From: Eutreptiella sp. 'Long Island Sound 2002'
Lineage: Eukaryota; Euglenozoa; Euglenophyceae; Eutreptiales; Eutreptiaceae
NCBI GenBank assembly: GCA_964036045.1
Contig: OZ038382.1
Span: 76,184,687-76,248,686 of the forward strand
DNA: 64,000 nt
Direction of reading: 5' to 3'
The notes beneath the pieces were generated by a model. It was not told where the DNA came from. It saw only the letters and a list, made by a program, of their open reading frames with translations, and made no database searches. Made by a program: the position numbers and the translations under genes. Position 1 is the stretch's first letter. Every line of letters starts with the position of its first letter. Below are positions 20,401-31,186 of this stretch, piece by piece.

Positions 20401-23400
20401 CAGGAGGCCCAGGACACCGCACACGCAACATCACACACCGAGCGGGCGCACCGGTGAACAGGAGCCAGGAGGCCCAGGATACCGCACACCCAAAACAAGA
20501 CACCGAGCGGGCACACCGGTGAACAGGAGCCAGGAGGCCCAGGACACCGCACACGCAGAACAACACACCGAGCGGACGCACCGGTGAACAGCAGCCAGGA
20601 GGCCAAGCACACCGCACACGCAAAACAACACACCGAGCGGGCGCACCCGTGAACAGAAGCCAGGAGGCCCAGGACACCGCACCCGCAACACAACACACCG
20701 AGCGGGCGCACCGTTGAACGGGAGCCAGGAGGCCCAGGACACCGCACACGCAAAACAAGACACCGAGCGGGCACACCGGTGAACAGGAGCCAGGAGGCCC
20801 AGGACACCGCACACGCAAAACAACACACCGAGCGGGCGCACCGGTGAACAGGAGCCAGGAGGCCAAGGACACCGCACACGCAACACCACACACCGAGCGG
20901 GCACACCGGTGAACAGGAGCCAGGAGGCCCAGGACACCGCACACGCAAAACAACACACCGAGCGGGCGCACCGGTGAACAGGAGCCAGGAGGCCCAGGAC
21001 ACCGCACACGCAAAACAACACACCGAGCGGGCGCACCGGTGAACAGGAGCCAGGAGGCCCAGGACACCGCGCACGCAAAACAACACACCGAGCGGGCGCA
21101 CCGGTGCACAGGAGCCAGGAGGCCCAGGACACCGCACACGCAACACAACACACCGCGCGGGCGCACCGCTGAACAGGAGCCAGGAGGCCCAGGACAACGC
21201 ACACGCAACACAACACACCGAGCGGGCGCACCGGTGAACAGGAGCCAGGAGGCCCAGGACACCGCACACGCAAAACAACACACCGAGCGGGCGCACCGGT
21301 GAACAGGAGCCAGGAGGCCCAGGACACTGTACACACGTAGGGCGGCCGAGGGACAGGGAAGAACCAACACCCCATGGGTCGGACACACTGGGGCAACCCA
21401 GCCGACCCACCGGGCCAGTGGCAGGAGCGGTACTCCACGGCCACTCTTCCGAGCCAGGCCAGGCTGCATCGGGGACCATGGCAAACGTCACCCGGAGCCA
21501 TGGAAGCAACCAGTGACAGGCGAGCCGGTACACAGTCCAGGAGGGGGTCGCCTGCAGCGCGGAGCGGCCTCGCAACTCAAGCCACAAGGGTGAGGCGGTC
21601 GTACCGTAGACAAGCGGGAGCAATACCCCTTGTGGTAAGAGATACTCCACACGGCTGGGCAGCCCCCAGAGCTGCCGCCCAAAGGAGGGGGCATGTGGCC
21701 CTACTCATGGACACATGTGGGGACACCCTCCCACCTGGGACACATGGACCGGGTGGCCGCGACAATGCCTTCCCAAGCACATGCGGGAGCGGCTCAAGAG
21801 GCACATGACATAGGGCGGTGGGAGGGACAGGACGTCCCCTTGGCAAGACCTTCTTCCTGCATTGTCAAAGGAGGCATCCCGAGCTCCCGAAGATACCTAC
21901 CTACCTACCTTGATAGGCTACCCCCTGACTATTGATTTGCCAGGGGCCTCTGATGCACGAATTTGATAGGCTACCCCTTGACTATCGATTTACCGGGGGC
22001 CTCTGATGCACGAACTTGATAGGCCACCCCCTGACTATTGACTTACCAAGGGCCTCTGATGCACGAACTTGATAGGCCCCCCCCTGACTATTTACTTACC
22101 AAGGGCCTCTGATGCACGAACTTGATAGGCTACCCCCTGACTATTGCTTTACCGGGGGCCTCTGATGCACGAACTTGATAGGCTCCCATGGTGAGGCGTA
22201 GTAATGTAGTGTCACAATGTAGTGTCTTGCAATTCCTGGCAAACCTGCAGGGAGTTCTTGTCGCAAATCGTGCTCCGTGTCTTCTCCTCTTGCTTCGTCT
22301 CCGGCTGGTGCTGGTGCTCCTTCTGCCGCTTCTCCTCCCGCTTCTTCCGCAGCAGCGACTTCCTCCGCTGCTCCTCCTTCCGCTCCTTCTTCTGCCTCCG
22401 CTGCTGCCTCCGCCGCTGCTTCGCCCGCGGCTTGCTCCGCTTGCCGCGCACCTGTATCAAGGGATGTGCGTTGTATTGTTGGGCCAAGCCTATCAGCCTC
22501 GTGCATCCGAGGTGTTTGAAATCAGTAGCACACCTTCCGGTGCTGCCTCCACACCTTCCACGTTGCCTGCTTCGGGCTCTTCTGGCTCCTCCGTCTTGGC
22601 ACTGTAGGCGACGATGGGAGGACTGCTGCTGGCATGCATCAGTGAGACGCTCGCCCAACAGTGATATATTATACCTTCCTCTTCTGTCATCTTCACTTGT
22701 TCCTCATGACGGGCAGGCATTGTGGATACTGAAGAAGGTGTTCTAGAATCCAGGAAGAGCGGATGATCGGGAACTACATCCGTATGCAGCACACGTACTG
22801 TTCTGTGCCAATTACGTAAAATATTCCTAAGGTCTAAGTCGCTTAGTTCTAGCGATAGAGGTAACAAATGGACCTCGCTACCGCCTAAAACAAGGGAAAC
22901 GACCCACTCTGCACCACAGCACGCAAACACTGCACACGACCAACCATCTGGCCGATGTACACAGTGAAATTTCTTAAGGTTCGGCTCGGTAGAGAATGGC
23001 CATGGCTGGTGCTGGTTATGCACCTGCCAATGCCGCTTAAGGACGTCCCACAGAACGGTTCCACGTTGTTGCCGTTGGGCAGAATCCGGACACAGAGAAT
23101 CCAGAATCCACACTTCAGGGGACGAGAGCAGATGAAGAAAAACTGCAACCCACCAGTGCCCCTGCTCGCCACAGACCATAATAAACCAATCGAGAGCAAA
23201 GCAGTTTTCCTTCGGTGGCAAGCTCTTTTTCCGCCAAAGGGTAACAGGCCAGACCCTTCGCTGGAGGCCGAGTTTCCGACGGAGGAGCAAATTCATGAGT
23301 TGCACTCGAATTTCAATCAAATTATCTCCGATCCAACGATCACCCCCTAATTGTTCCGTTATTTCACGGTTTTTGAACAAAATGCCTAGGAGTCTGATGC

Positions 23401-23572
23401 CATCTACCCCGGATGCAGGGCCCTCGGCAGGAGATGGGGTGTCGTCGGCATCAATATATTCCGGGTGAGGAGGCGAGGAGGTTGAAGTTGGCTCAGGGCT
23501 AATGGGTCCGTGCAGCGCAGTGGTGCCGGGATTAGCAGCTTGCATGGGCTCCGGAGATTCCACGTCGGCCAT
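14497..23572 (-). CDS. Ulp1-like (C48) cysteine protease with tandem-exon Lys/Ala/Glu tail
   Basis: Exon 1 from ATG 23,572 to 22,534 holds a Ulp1/SENP-type fold: catalytic His in GEQGHWWVAVF, Asp in VWILDSL, Cys in RPDGWSCAVFACC (H139, D158, C213 from this ATG). The Gln expected before Cys is not evident. Such proteases cleave SUMO-like tags and also occur in DNA transposons. GT-AG signals then give exons 22,451-22,245 (acidic, Ala-rich), 19,546-19,421, 18,797-18,630, 18,006-17,839, 17,056-16,848, 16,065-15,857, 15,074-14,907 and a last exon 14,654-14,497 ending in TGA. All junctions are phase 1, so the array exons can join in frame; the two 209-bp exons each lack one base. The frame is open above the ATG as far as the TGA ending the J-like ORF, so the two may be one protein. 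The SET gene begins 31 bp downstream. The exon chain is inferred from consensus and frame. Confidence 0.6.
14907..19546 (-). repeat. Array of six duplicated exons encoding a 14-residue Lys/Ala/Glu repeat
   Basis: Six blocks code on the minus strand for KAAADKAAKLEAEK-type repeats of 42 bp (14 residues, two heptads). Sizes are 126 (19,421-19,546), 168 (18,630-18,797), 168 (17,839-18,006), 209 (16,848-17,056), 209 (15,857-16,065) and 168 bp (14,907-15,074), i.e. 3, 4, 4, 5, 5 and 4 repeats, the 209s being one base short of 210. Each is preceded by a pyrimidine-rich tract ending gtgctgcag and followed by gtgcttcacc. Exon-to-exon spacing is 950, 991, 991, 791 and 791 bp. The product would be a long alpha-helix or coiled coil. 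Confidence 0.75.
15182..20140 (-). repeat. 53-bp satellite in introns of the Ulp1 gene
   Basis: Blocks at about 15,182-15,700, 16,174-16,692, 17,165-17,683, 18,115-18,475, 18,906-19,265 and 19,655-20,140 consist of a 53-bp unit whose plus strand contains GGGTAGCCTATCAAGTTCGT. The blocks alternate with the coding repeats, forming higher-order units of 791, 950 or 991 bp. The introns between array exons measure 623, 623, 782, 782 and 782 bp; the difference, 159, is exactly three units. Units differ by single bases and are not separated by spacers. Confidence 0.9.
20145..20345 (+). repeat. 53-bp satellite, inverted block (left part)
   Basis: From about 20,145 the 53-bp unit runs in the opposite orientation (plus strand GATGCACGAACTTGATAGGC). 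The change of direction is abrupt, directly after a normal-orientation unit, marking an inversion breakpoint inside the large second intron. Confidence 0.85.
20345..21335. repeat. 65-bp GC-rich satellite, about 15 copies
   Basis: Tandem unit of 65 bp containing CACCGAGCGGGCGCACCGGT and AGCCAGGAGGCCCAGGACAC; spacing of AGCGGG is 65 bp at 20,961, 21,026 and 21,091. Because 65 is not a multiple of three and the unit lacks stops, all three minus-strand frames stay open for 350-460 codons. These are by-products of the repeat, not genes. Confidence 0.9.
21336..21911. other. Unique GC-rich spacer within the inverted block
   Basis: About 575 bp of non-repetitive sequence between the 65-bp satellite and the next 53-bp units. 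Open frames exist on both strands but show no recognisable motif and continue into satellite. No gene is supported; on the model proposed here it lies in the second intron of the Ulp1 gene. Confidence 0.4.
21912..22190 (+). repeat. 53-bp satellite, inverted block (right part)
   Basis: About five 53-bp units in the same inverted orientation as 20,145-20,345, ending at GATAGGCTCCCATGG near 22,190. With the left part they bracket the 65-bp satellite and the unique spacer, as if ~2 kb of intron had been inverted. Confidence 0.85.
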
Positions 23573-23674
23573 TGATGGCCACCAAACGTGTTCACGCGGC
23601 CAAAGAGCAGGATCATCCCCTAAATCTTCCCCCCGTGGTGCAACGAGGCCGTTCAATTGAGCCTCGTACAGCCG

Positions 23675-24712
23675 TCAGCTATCCCCACAAAGGATGTCTT
23701 TCGCCCCATTGATTCTTTGAATGACACTGATGTCAAACCTCTGAGCCCACAGCACCAGTTTCCGATACCGTTTTTTAACGACGGCCTCATTGGCCCCACG
23801 CGGCAGACCTAGCAGTTCATGAGCCCACGGACGGCTCATGTCAAGCTGCTCCAAAACGGGCTGGCGGGCATCGTGGGTATCCTCCCACCCTACTTGTGCC
23901 TGCACTCGGGCCCAAAGATCGGCCTTGTTTCGCAAGGAGAGGAAAGAGATTGCTGTCTGGGTGAGCTCGCCCCGCTCTTCGGCCTCCTGCAGGAAAAAGT
24001 CCTGCACCTTTTTTCGAAAAGGAGAGTCCCCTAAGGATGCGACCCACGTTTCCAATTTTTGGATACAGTCACAGAGTTCCATTTTCTCCGTGCACTTGTG
24101 GATGTGTCTCTTTACCTCATCCCAATCTTGGGACAGATCTATATCACCAATACTAGACGGCCCCGATGAAGCCGTTGAAGATTGAGAAGGTTGTGAGGTT
24201 TGTTGGCTTGAGGTAGGCGTCAAAGTAGGAGGGGTAGAAGGGGTGGGGAGCTCTGGTGAAGACGACGTTTGGGAGGTGAACTCGCCTAGATCCGGCATGT
24301 CCAGATTTGGGGGTGTTTGCGAAATCCCTTCGTCTTCTGCGTCGTCCACCATCACCTCTGCTTCTGGGTCAGGTATGGCCTCGGCTGCAACCGGTTGGTC
24401 TGACGGATTGGATGCGTTAGGCTTCGGGTCAGGCTTTGGGTCAGGCTTCTCGCTTTGGGACTCATGTTTGGGTATGGAGATGGGCGCAGAGGTTAGTACT
24501 TGGTGCCCACCCTCGGGCGTGAGTGTTTGTACCTCGGCTTGCGAGGCAAAGGAAACGCTCCGCTTCTTATGCTTTTGTGGGCCAGGCACGCGCCCCATTA
24601 ATTGCATCAGCAATGGCCCTTCCGCTGCCATGGCTGCAGCATATGCCGTTGCCTTGGCCTTCTTTTCATCAGAGATTGGTGTCTCCGGTGGCGTTCTAGA
24701 AGTGCACGTCAT
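23675..24712 (-). CDS. J-domain-like protein (HPD motif absent)
   Basis: 345 residues from ATG 24,712 to TGA 23,675-23,677; the frame is open to 24,787 but without an earlier ATG. The first ~230 residues are low-complexity (Ser/Thr/Pro/Glu-rich, QSEKPDPKPDPKPN). A helical region follows, and the last ~50 residues resemble a DnaJ J domain: HELLGLPRGANEAVVKKRYR, then KLVLWAQRFD and INGAKDIL. The HPD tripeptide that stimulates Hsp70 is replaced by QRF, so this is J-like and probably not a normal co-chaperone. After the TGA the same frame continues without another stop into the Ulp1 exon, so J-like and protease domains may be one polypeptide made by readthrough, two adjacent genes, or a gene broken by one mutation. 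No Hsp70 gene is nearby. Confidence 0.6.
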   Translation of the reverse strand: MTCTSRTPPETPISDEKKAKATAYAAAMAAEGPLLMQLMGRVPGPQKHKKRSVSFASQAEVQTLTPEGGHQVLTSAPISIPKHESQSEKPDPKPDPKPNASNPSDQPVAAEAIPDPEAEVMVDDAEDEGISQTPPNLDMPDLGEFTSQTSSSPELPTPSTPPTLTPTSSQQTSQPSQSSTASSGPSSIGDIDLSQDWDEVKRHIHKCTEKMELCDCIQKLETWVASLGDSPFRKKVQDFFLQEAEERGELTQTAISFLSLRNKADLWARVQAQVGWEDTHDARQPVLEQLDMSRPWAHELLGLPRGANEAVVKKRYRKLVLWAQRFDISVIQRINGAKDILCGDS

Positions 24713-24849
24713 GATCCAGGCGATGGGGGTTGAAAGACGGTGCGTGAATCTCAACTGAGGGCTTGGGTTGTCACACACGGAACGCAAAACGTGTCAACCT
24801 GTACCAACTCCCTTCAAGCGGAAGTCTACACCCTCCTTCTCAATATGTA

Positions 24850-24852
24850 CAA

Positions 24853-24886
<34 letters not shown>

Positions 24887-24906
24887 GTATGTATGTATGT
24901 ATACAG

Positions 24907-24955
<49 letters not shown>

Positions 24956-24999
24956 GTATATATATATGTTTTTGTGTGTGTGTGTCTGTATATATCTAT

Positions 25000-25064
<65 letters not shown>

Positions 25065-25100
25065 GATGTACATAAATGTATTTGTATATATATGTATATA
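24850..25100. repeat. Mixed (CA)n/(TA)n/(TG)n microsatellite
   Basis: Runs of CA, TA, TG and GTAT repeats begin about 140 bp upstream of the J-like start codon. Any promoter of that gene must lie in or before this stretch; none could be identified. Confidence 0.9.
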
Positions 25101-25102
25101 TT

Positions 25103-25290
25103 TCACTTGGAGGGAGTAGAAATTGAGTAGGAGGGAGGTGATATTCGCTTGGAGGGAGTGGATTTTCACTCGGAGGGGGTGGAAACTGAGCAGGAAGGAG
25201 GTGAAATTGAGTAGGAAGGAGTGGATATTCACTTGGAGGGAGTTGAAATTGAGGGAAAGGGAGTGTATTTTCACTTGGAGGGAGTATACA
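25103..25290. repeat. G/A-rich minisatellite
   Basis: Irregular tandem copies of a ~30-bp motif with CACTTGGAGGGAGT and GAAATTGAG, lying between two TA-rich microsatellites. Non-coding; frames through it are repeat artefacts. Confidence 0.75.
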
Positions 25291-26237
<947 letters not shown>

Positions 26238-26244
26238 GCTTCCG

Positions 26245-29200
26245 GACGCGGAGCCTGCGCTGCACCGGCGTGTGGCCGTCTCGGGCCCGCAGCGCCCGGC
26301 GGTTGGTGGCTGCCGCGGTGAGGTCCCGGGCGTGGACGTAGGCCGTGGCGTGGGCCGCGCCCAGAGGTGTGTGTCCCCGGTGCGTCAGCGCATGGTCCGT
26401 CTGCGCCCGTTGCGCGACCTCGCCGAGCACCCGCATCGTGGGGGGCCGTAGATCGAGATGGCCGTCACGGCCGGCGACGATGAGTTGGGCGTGGCCAGGG
26501 TCCGGGGGCGTGTTCTGCAAGACGGTGTCCTGGGACGCCGCCCAGTCCGCCTTGTGCAGTAGGGCGTCACTGTGGTGCGAGGTGGCTCGGACGTACCAGA
26601 ACGGGTGCCCGGCGTGTTGCCCCCGCGCGCACAGGCCGTCCCGAAGCCACCTCAGGGGCATCTGGTTGACCACCTTCGCTGCGCCCGCGGGGACCCCCGT
26701 GGTTTGCTCGCGATCTGCGTGCGCGGGAGGTGGAGGATGACTTCGGCGTCCACCGTGTGGACCCATGGTCTGTGTGCACCGTAATGTAGGGGGAGGGAGG
26801 CGGCCACCCCCTCTCCGTCGGGCACCGTGCCCGAGATGGCCACCGCCCACGTGCGGGTGAGGTCGGCGGCGAGAGCGACGCTGGTGGCGTGTTTGCAGGG
26901 TCCGCCCCCGGACGCGTCAGAGGAGGTGTGTCCCCAGGCCTCCGGGATCCAGTAGTATCCGGTGGGGCTGAGCCACCCCGCGTTGAGGTCGGTGGAGTGC
27001 CACCGGACGTCGGGGGGGCTGTGGGTCAGTTGGTCCACGCTCAGCGCCCTGGTGTCGCCTGGGCTGATCGCCGGGTGGTCGTGCAGCCGGATCTCCGCTC
27101 CGGCGACCGTGCTTGCCCAGGACCGTAGCGCCGTCACATGTTCCTTGAGCCACGCCGGGCCCCCGCGCTGGTGTACCACCAAGTGTCCTGTGTCCTCCGG
27201 ACGGTCCTCCAGCGCGTGCACCACCATGTGTGGGTCGTGCGGCACCCCCGTAGCCACCAGTAGGGCGGTGCCACGGGGGAGCCCACGGGGTTCGGGCTGG
27301 CCTGCCCCCACTTGCACTATCACCCACTCGGCCCGGAGCTGCGCTTGTCCCGCCGCTTGGGTGCATTGGTCGTCTGTGGTCACCAGCCACAACGGCGTCG
27401 GCGCTAGGGGCCGGGGGCGTAAGGGCTCTGGCCACGCCACGTCCGCGTTGGGCTCTTGGTGCTCGCTTTCCGCGAGTACGTCGCGGAGGATGTACATGAG
27501 GGCCGCTGGCGGGTGGTACGCCGCCCCCCGCGTGGGGGGGGACAGGCCGTCCCGGCGGCGGTAGCCCCCGACGTGGAGGTGCAGGCCGTCCGGGGTCACC
27601 CGTGGGCCGGTGTGGGCGTCCTGCTTAGCCCTCGTGGGGTGGACGAGTCTCAGGCGGGGGTCCCGTGTGCCGGTGGTGTGGAAGTGGTGGGCCAGGGCAT
27701 CGCGCCACCCGGGGTGGTTGGTGGACTCTTGCTCATGGCGGCAATAATGGAGGTGTTCATCGGCGCATTGGTTGAGGCACTCCCGCACCGCCGTCGGCCA
27801 CGGATCGTCGTCGTCGGGGAAGGGGTGGCGTGGCCCGTGGTGCCCATGCCACGGCGTTGCGTGTGGCACCGTGAGGCGGCACGTGTCGCGGTGTCGCAGC
27901 TTGGCGGTGCGCAGCGTGACGATTTTGCCCGGCGGGGACTGTAGTTGGACATGAGCCGCCCTGGGGCACGCGATGGGGTTGTACATCCCCACTCCCAGGG
28001 CGGCCAGGGCCCGGGGTATGCGGTGGACCCAGTCGCCTCCCGCCAGAGTTGCGAACTCCGGGACGGGGTAGTGCACCTCGGGGCATATTCCGTGCGCGCC
28101 GGCTATCTCCCAGAACATCTTGGTGACCTCCGCGCGCACGGAGGTTGCGCGGTGGTGGACGAGTGTACCCACGAGGGCCACCGCTGCCTGCTGGCACCGC
28201 GTGGGCACCCGTGTGAGCCCCAGAGTCCGGTCATCCTGCAGGCTGTCCCGCGAGGCGTCGAAGGCGTATCGTGCCCTGTCCTTCGCGACCTGGACCGTGA
28301 TGTGGTCCAGGTGGCGTGCAGTTTCGGAGTCGTCGGCGATGAAAGGGGCGACGTACTGCGTCACCCCTCCGAGGATCGCCAGGATGACGTCCTGCACCAC
28401 TTTCGGTGGCGCGAGGGTGTTAAGGCACCAGTGGTGCACTGCCGCCAGGCGTAGCCGGTGCTTGCGCTGCAGGGAGAACTCCCCGTCCGGCTGCAGCTGG
28501 AGTCCCAGGTAGGGGACGGAGTCCGCCGCTGGTACCCAGTACCACGGGTTTTCCAGGTGGGGGCAGAGGCGCAGCTGCAGGCCCGGGACCCCCTCCGTGG
28601 TGGCCATGGCGCACTTGCGGGGGTTGAGCTCCATGCCCATCATCCCCAGGTACGCGGCCACCGCCTCCACGCCCTCGACGAAGTGCTGCAGCGTGTGGGC
28701 CACCACCAGCAGGTCGTCGATATAGGCCTGGATGAGGCCGTGCTCGGCCCCTCCCGGCGGGCGCAGGCGGTGCCCCTGTGCCCTGAGCAGGGGCTCCAGG
28801 AGGAGCGCGTACAGCAGGGGGCTCTCGGGGTTGCCCTGCTGGACGCCGCGTAGCATGTAGACGGGCTGCGTTAGCCCGTGTGCTGTGACGATGCGCAGCC
28901 TGGCGCACGTGTGGAGGAAGAGCAGGAGGTCAATGACGTCCGGCGGCACGGAGAGGTGGCGCAGGATGAGGTGGAGGGCGCCGTGTGGGGCGGTGTCGAA
29001 GGCCTTGCGGGCGTCGAAGGAGAAGACGTAGTTGGGCCTTCCCCGCTGGAGCTGCCGCTGCGCCATGAACAGCGGGGGGCCTGTGTTGGAGCCAGGGAGG
29101 GCCCCCTGCTGCCAGTCGCTGACCACCCCGTGCCGTGTGAGCACCTCCGTGATGCGCTGGGTGAGGGGGCCCGTGAGCAGCTTCATGTCCAGCTGGCCCA

Positions 29201-29385
29201 GGGCTATGGGCCTGTAGTCGTCCAGTCTGGCAGAGCCCGGTACCTTGGGGCTGAGCCAGATGTGCGCGTCCCTCCAGTGCATCGGTGGCCCGGTAGGAGT
29301 GGACCAGGAGCCGCTGGACGGGTGCCGGGAGGGCCTTGATGAAGCGGGCCTCCACGTGGTTAGGACCCGGGGCCTTCCCGCAACC
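26245..29385 (-). pseudogene. LINE reverse transcriptase-RNase H, inverted fragment with frameshifts
   Basis: Read on the minus strand from about 29,385. RT blocks in order: GKAPGPNHVEARFIKALP, then after a frame change near 29,275 WRDAHIWLSPKVPG and LDDYRPIALGQLDMKLL, FSFDARKAFDTAPHG, GVQQGNPESPLLYALLLEP and the active site YIDD (LIQAYIDDLLVVAH). A ~450-residue connector follows. RNase H motifs come next: SDASGGG, then VDAEVILHL; after a second frame change near 26,690, KVVNQM, WLRDG and a terminal SHHSDALLHKADWAA. RNase H after RT points to the I/R1/Tad-like groups of LINEs. Fragment ends match an inversion junction at 29,380 and the insertion boundary at 26,238. The fragment cannot act as it stands. 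Confidence 0.85.
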
Positions 29386-31147
29386 GTGCCTTTTCTGCGG
29401 CGGCCCGGAAGAGACCCCGGTGCACATGCACGTGGGCTGCACCCACTCGCGGCTCCTCTGGCCCCACTACCGCCAGGCGGTACACGAGGCGGCCCGCCAC
29501 CTCCCACCTGGGGACAAGGCCCTGTGGGTGGCCTCGTGGCGCTCCGCAGGCGCCACGTGGACGGAGGTGTTCTGCTCCGGACTGGTGCCCGAGGACGCGG
29601 AGGCGCAGCTCCGCGCCATAACCCGATACGACCCGCCGGGAGGGACCTCAGTGGACGACTTCCTCCACCACATGCTCCGGCTGGGGGACTTCGCGTGGGA
29701 GCTTCGCAACCACCGGCTGGAGCAACTCCTCCACGACCCCCTAAGCGCGGCGGCCCGGGCGCACCGGTGGCTCACTGCGGCGGAGGGCGACCACCCTCCC
29801 CCTCCCCCGCGCCCTGACAAGAACTTCGTAGCCTCCCTCCGTGTTGTGAATGGCACTCTGGAGTGCCCACTCCAAGGGAGCCCCCACCCGTATCAGGACC
29901 TGCCGGGGGGGTTCTCGAGGCACCTGCAAGACGCCCTTTTCCCACCGTGGATCATCGGGCGCGGCTCCATGACCGCATGGGAGGCGCGCATCGTGGGTGA
30001 GGAGTGGGCGCGGGAGTGGGGCCGGTGGTGCGCCGCCACGCGCGCCCCGGAGACCCCTGCGCAACGATACGCCGCCATCCCGCTCCGGGGGTGGGGGCCG
30101 GACACCCGGCCGAGAGCCACCATGGTCCGCGGGGCGGGACCTGACCACCCGTGGGACGCGGCGACGGGGGAATGGGGGCAGGCGGCCCCGGGGCCGCAAA
30201 CGGGATGGACTGGGGACGTATCCTCACTCGTCAGGACGCCCGTCCCGCCCTGCATCGTCCTTCACACCGCCAACGTGCTCCGGGCCACGGAGATACGCAC
30301 GTGGGGACACGCTGCGGCCACCGTCCCGTGGCACCCCCCAGAGGACGGGGCCACCCAACTCACCGTGGCGCACTTCAAAGCTGGGGGGCCGGTATACGAC
30401 GACGCCCTGTCCCGGCTGGGCGACACCCAGGGGCCCTTACTCCTCATGCTCCCCACCGGTATCGCAGCCGCGCTGCGCCAGGAGCTGGACGGCTGCGAAG
30501 GGCTGCGAGTGGGGTGGGAGGCAGTCGCGGACGGCACCCTGCTGGCCCTCCTCCACAGAGACACCGCGAACGGGTGCCAATGGGACGCGCTGACGCCCCA
30601 CCTCACCGGGCGCCACGTGTACATGGCGAGCCCCCCCCAGGGGCACCCCCGCCCGGCGTGGGACGACCTCATCGCCGCCTTCCACGACCACGGGATCCTC
30701 CCCGGCGACACGTGGCAGGAGGTCCAGCGGAAGACGCTTGGCAAGGACTACCGGCGCCGCGTCCGCGCCCGCTTGCTGGAGATCCGGGACCCCCTCCGAC
30801 AGAGGTGGGACGACCTCTGGCTCCGCCATCTCGACCCTTGGTCGCCGCCCTCCCACCTCCCACACACCTGCCGACTCTGCGGAGAGTGTGACACGGTGTC
30901 CTCCGCAGCAGCGACAGGCGCCAACAGGTGCGAGCGGTGCACCCAGGTAGCCGCGTGCCCCTGGCCCGAACCTCCCGCAGGTCCGCGCAGGCGCACAGAG
31001 GAGGAGGCCTTGCACCGGCGTATCGAGGGGGCACACACCCCCTTGCACGACCAGGCGGGCCCCGCGGGCGCTGCCCTTCTGTGGATCCACGTGCACCTGC
31101 GGGACCCCGAATCCATTGCGCACCTGTCGCACGTGTTCGCCCCCTAA
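29380..31147 (+). CDS. LINE RT-protein C-terminal part with CCHC motif (~590 codons)
   Basis: Open frame to TAA 31,147; it also extends left to ATG 29,336, but those first codons are antisense of the RT fragment, so the native sequence begins at the inversion junction near 29,380. It opens with CLFCGGPEETPVHMHVGC, the C-x2-C...H-x4-C finger typical of the region after RT/RNase H in LINEs. The rest is about 550 residues without a recognised domain, with a second Cys cluster near the end (CRLCGECD, then RCERCTQ). No restriction-like endonuclease motif was seen. In the intact element it should be fused to the RT-RNase H part lying inverted to its left. Low stop frequency at high GC also occurs by chance, but codon-length continuity and the finger support it. 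Confidence 0.65.
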
Positions 31148-31186
31148 CCCCCACCCGCCGCCGCCCTTTGCAGAGCCCGCAGCACC

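Noticed and set aside
20277-21650. Three long overlapping minus-strand frames rich in Cys, Ala and Leu
   Set aside because: They exist because the 65-bp satellite unit has no stop in any minus frame and its length is not a multiple of three. The same peptide cycles through all frames; no independent support.
29336-29380. ATG 29,336 as the true start of the CCHC ORF
   Set aside because: The first ~15 codons are antisense of the conserved RT motif GKAPGPN, so this start was created by the inversion.
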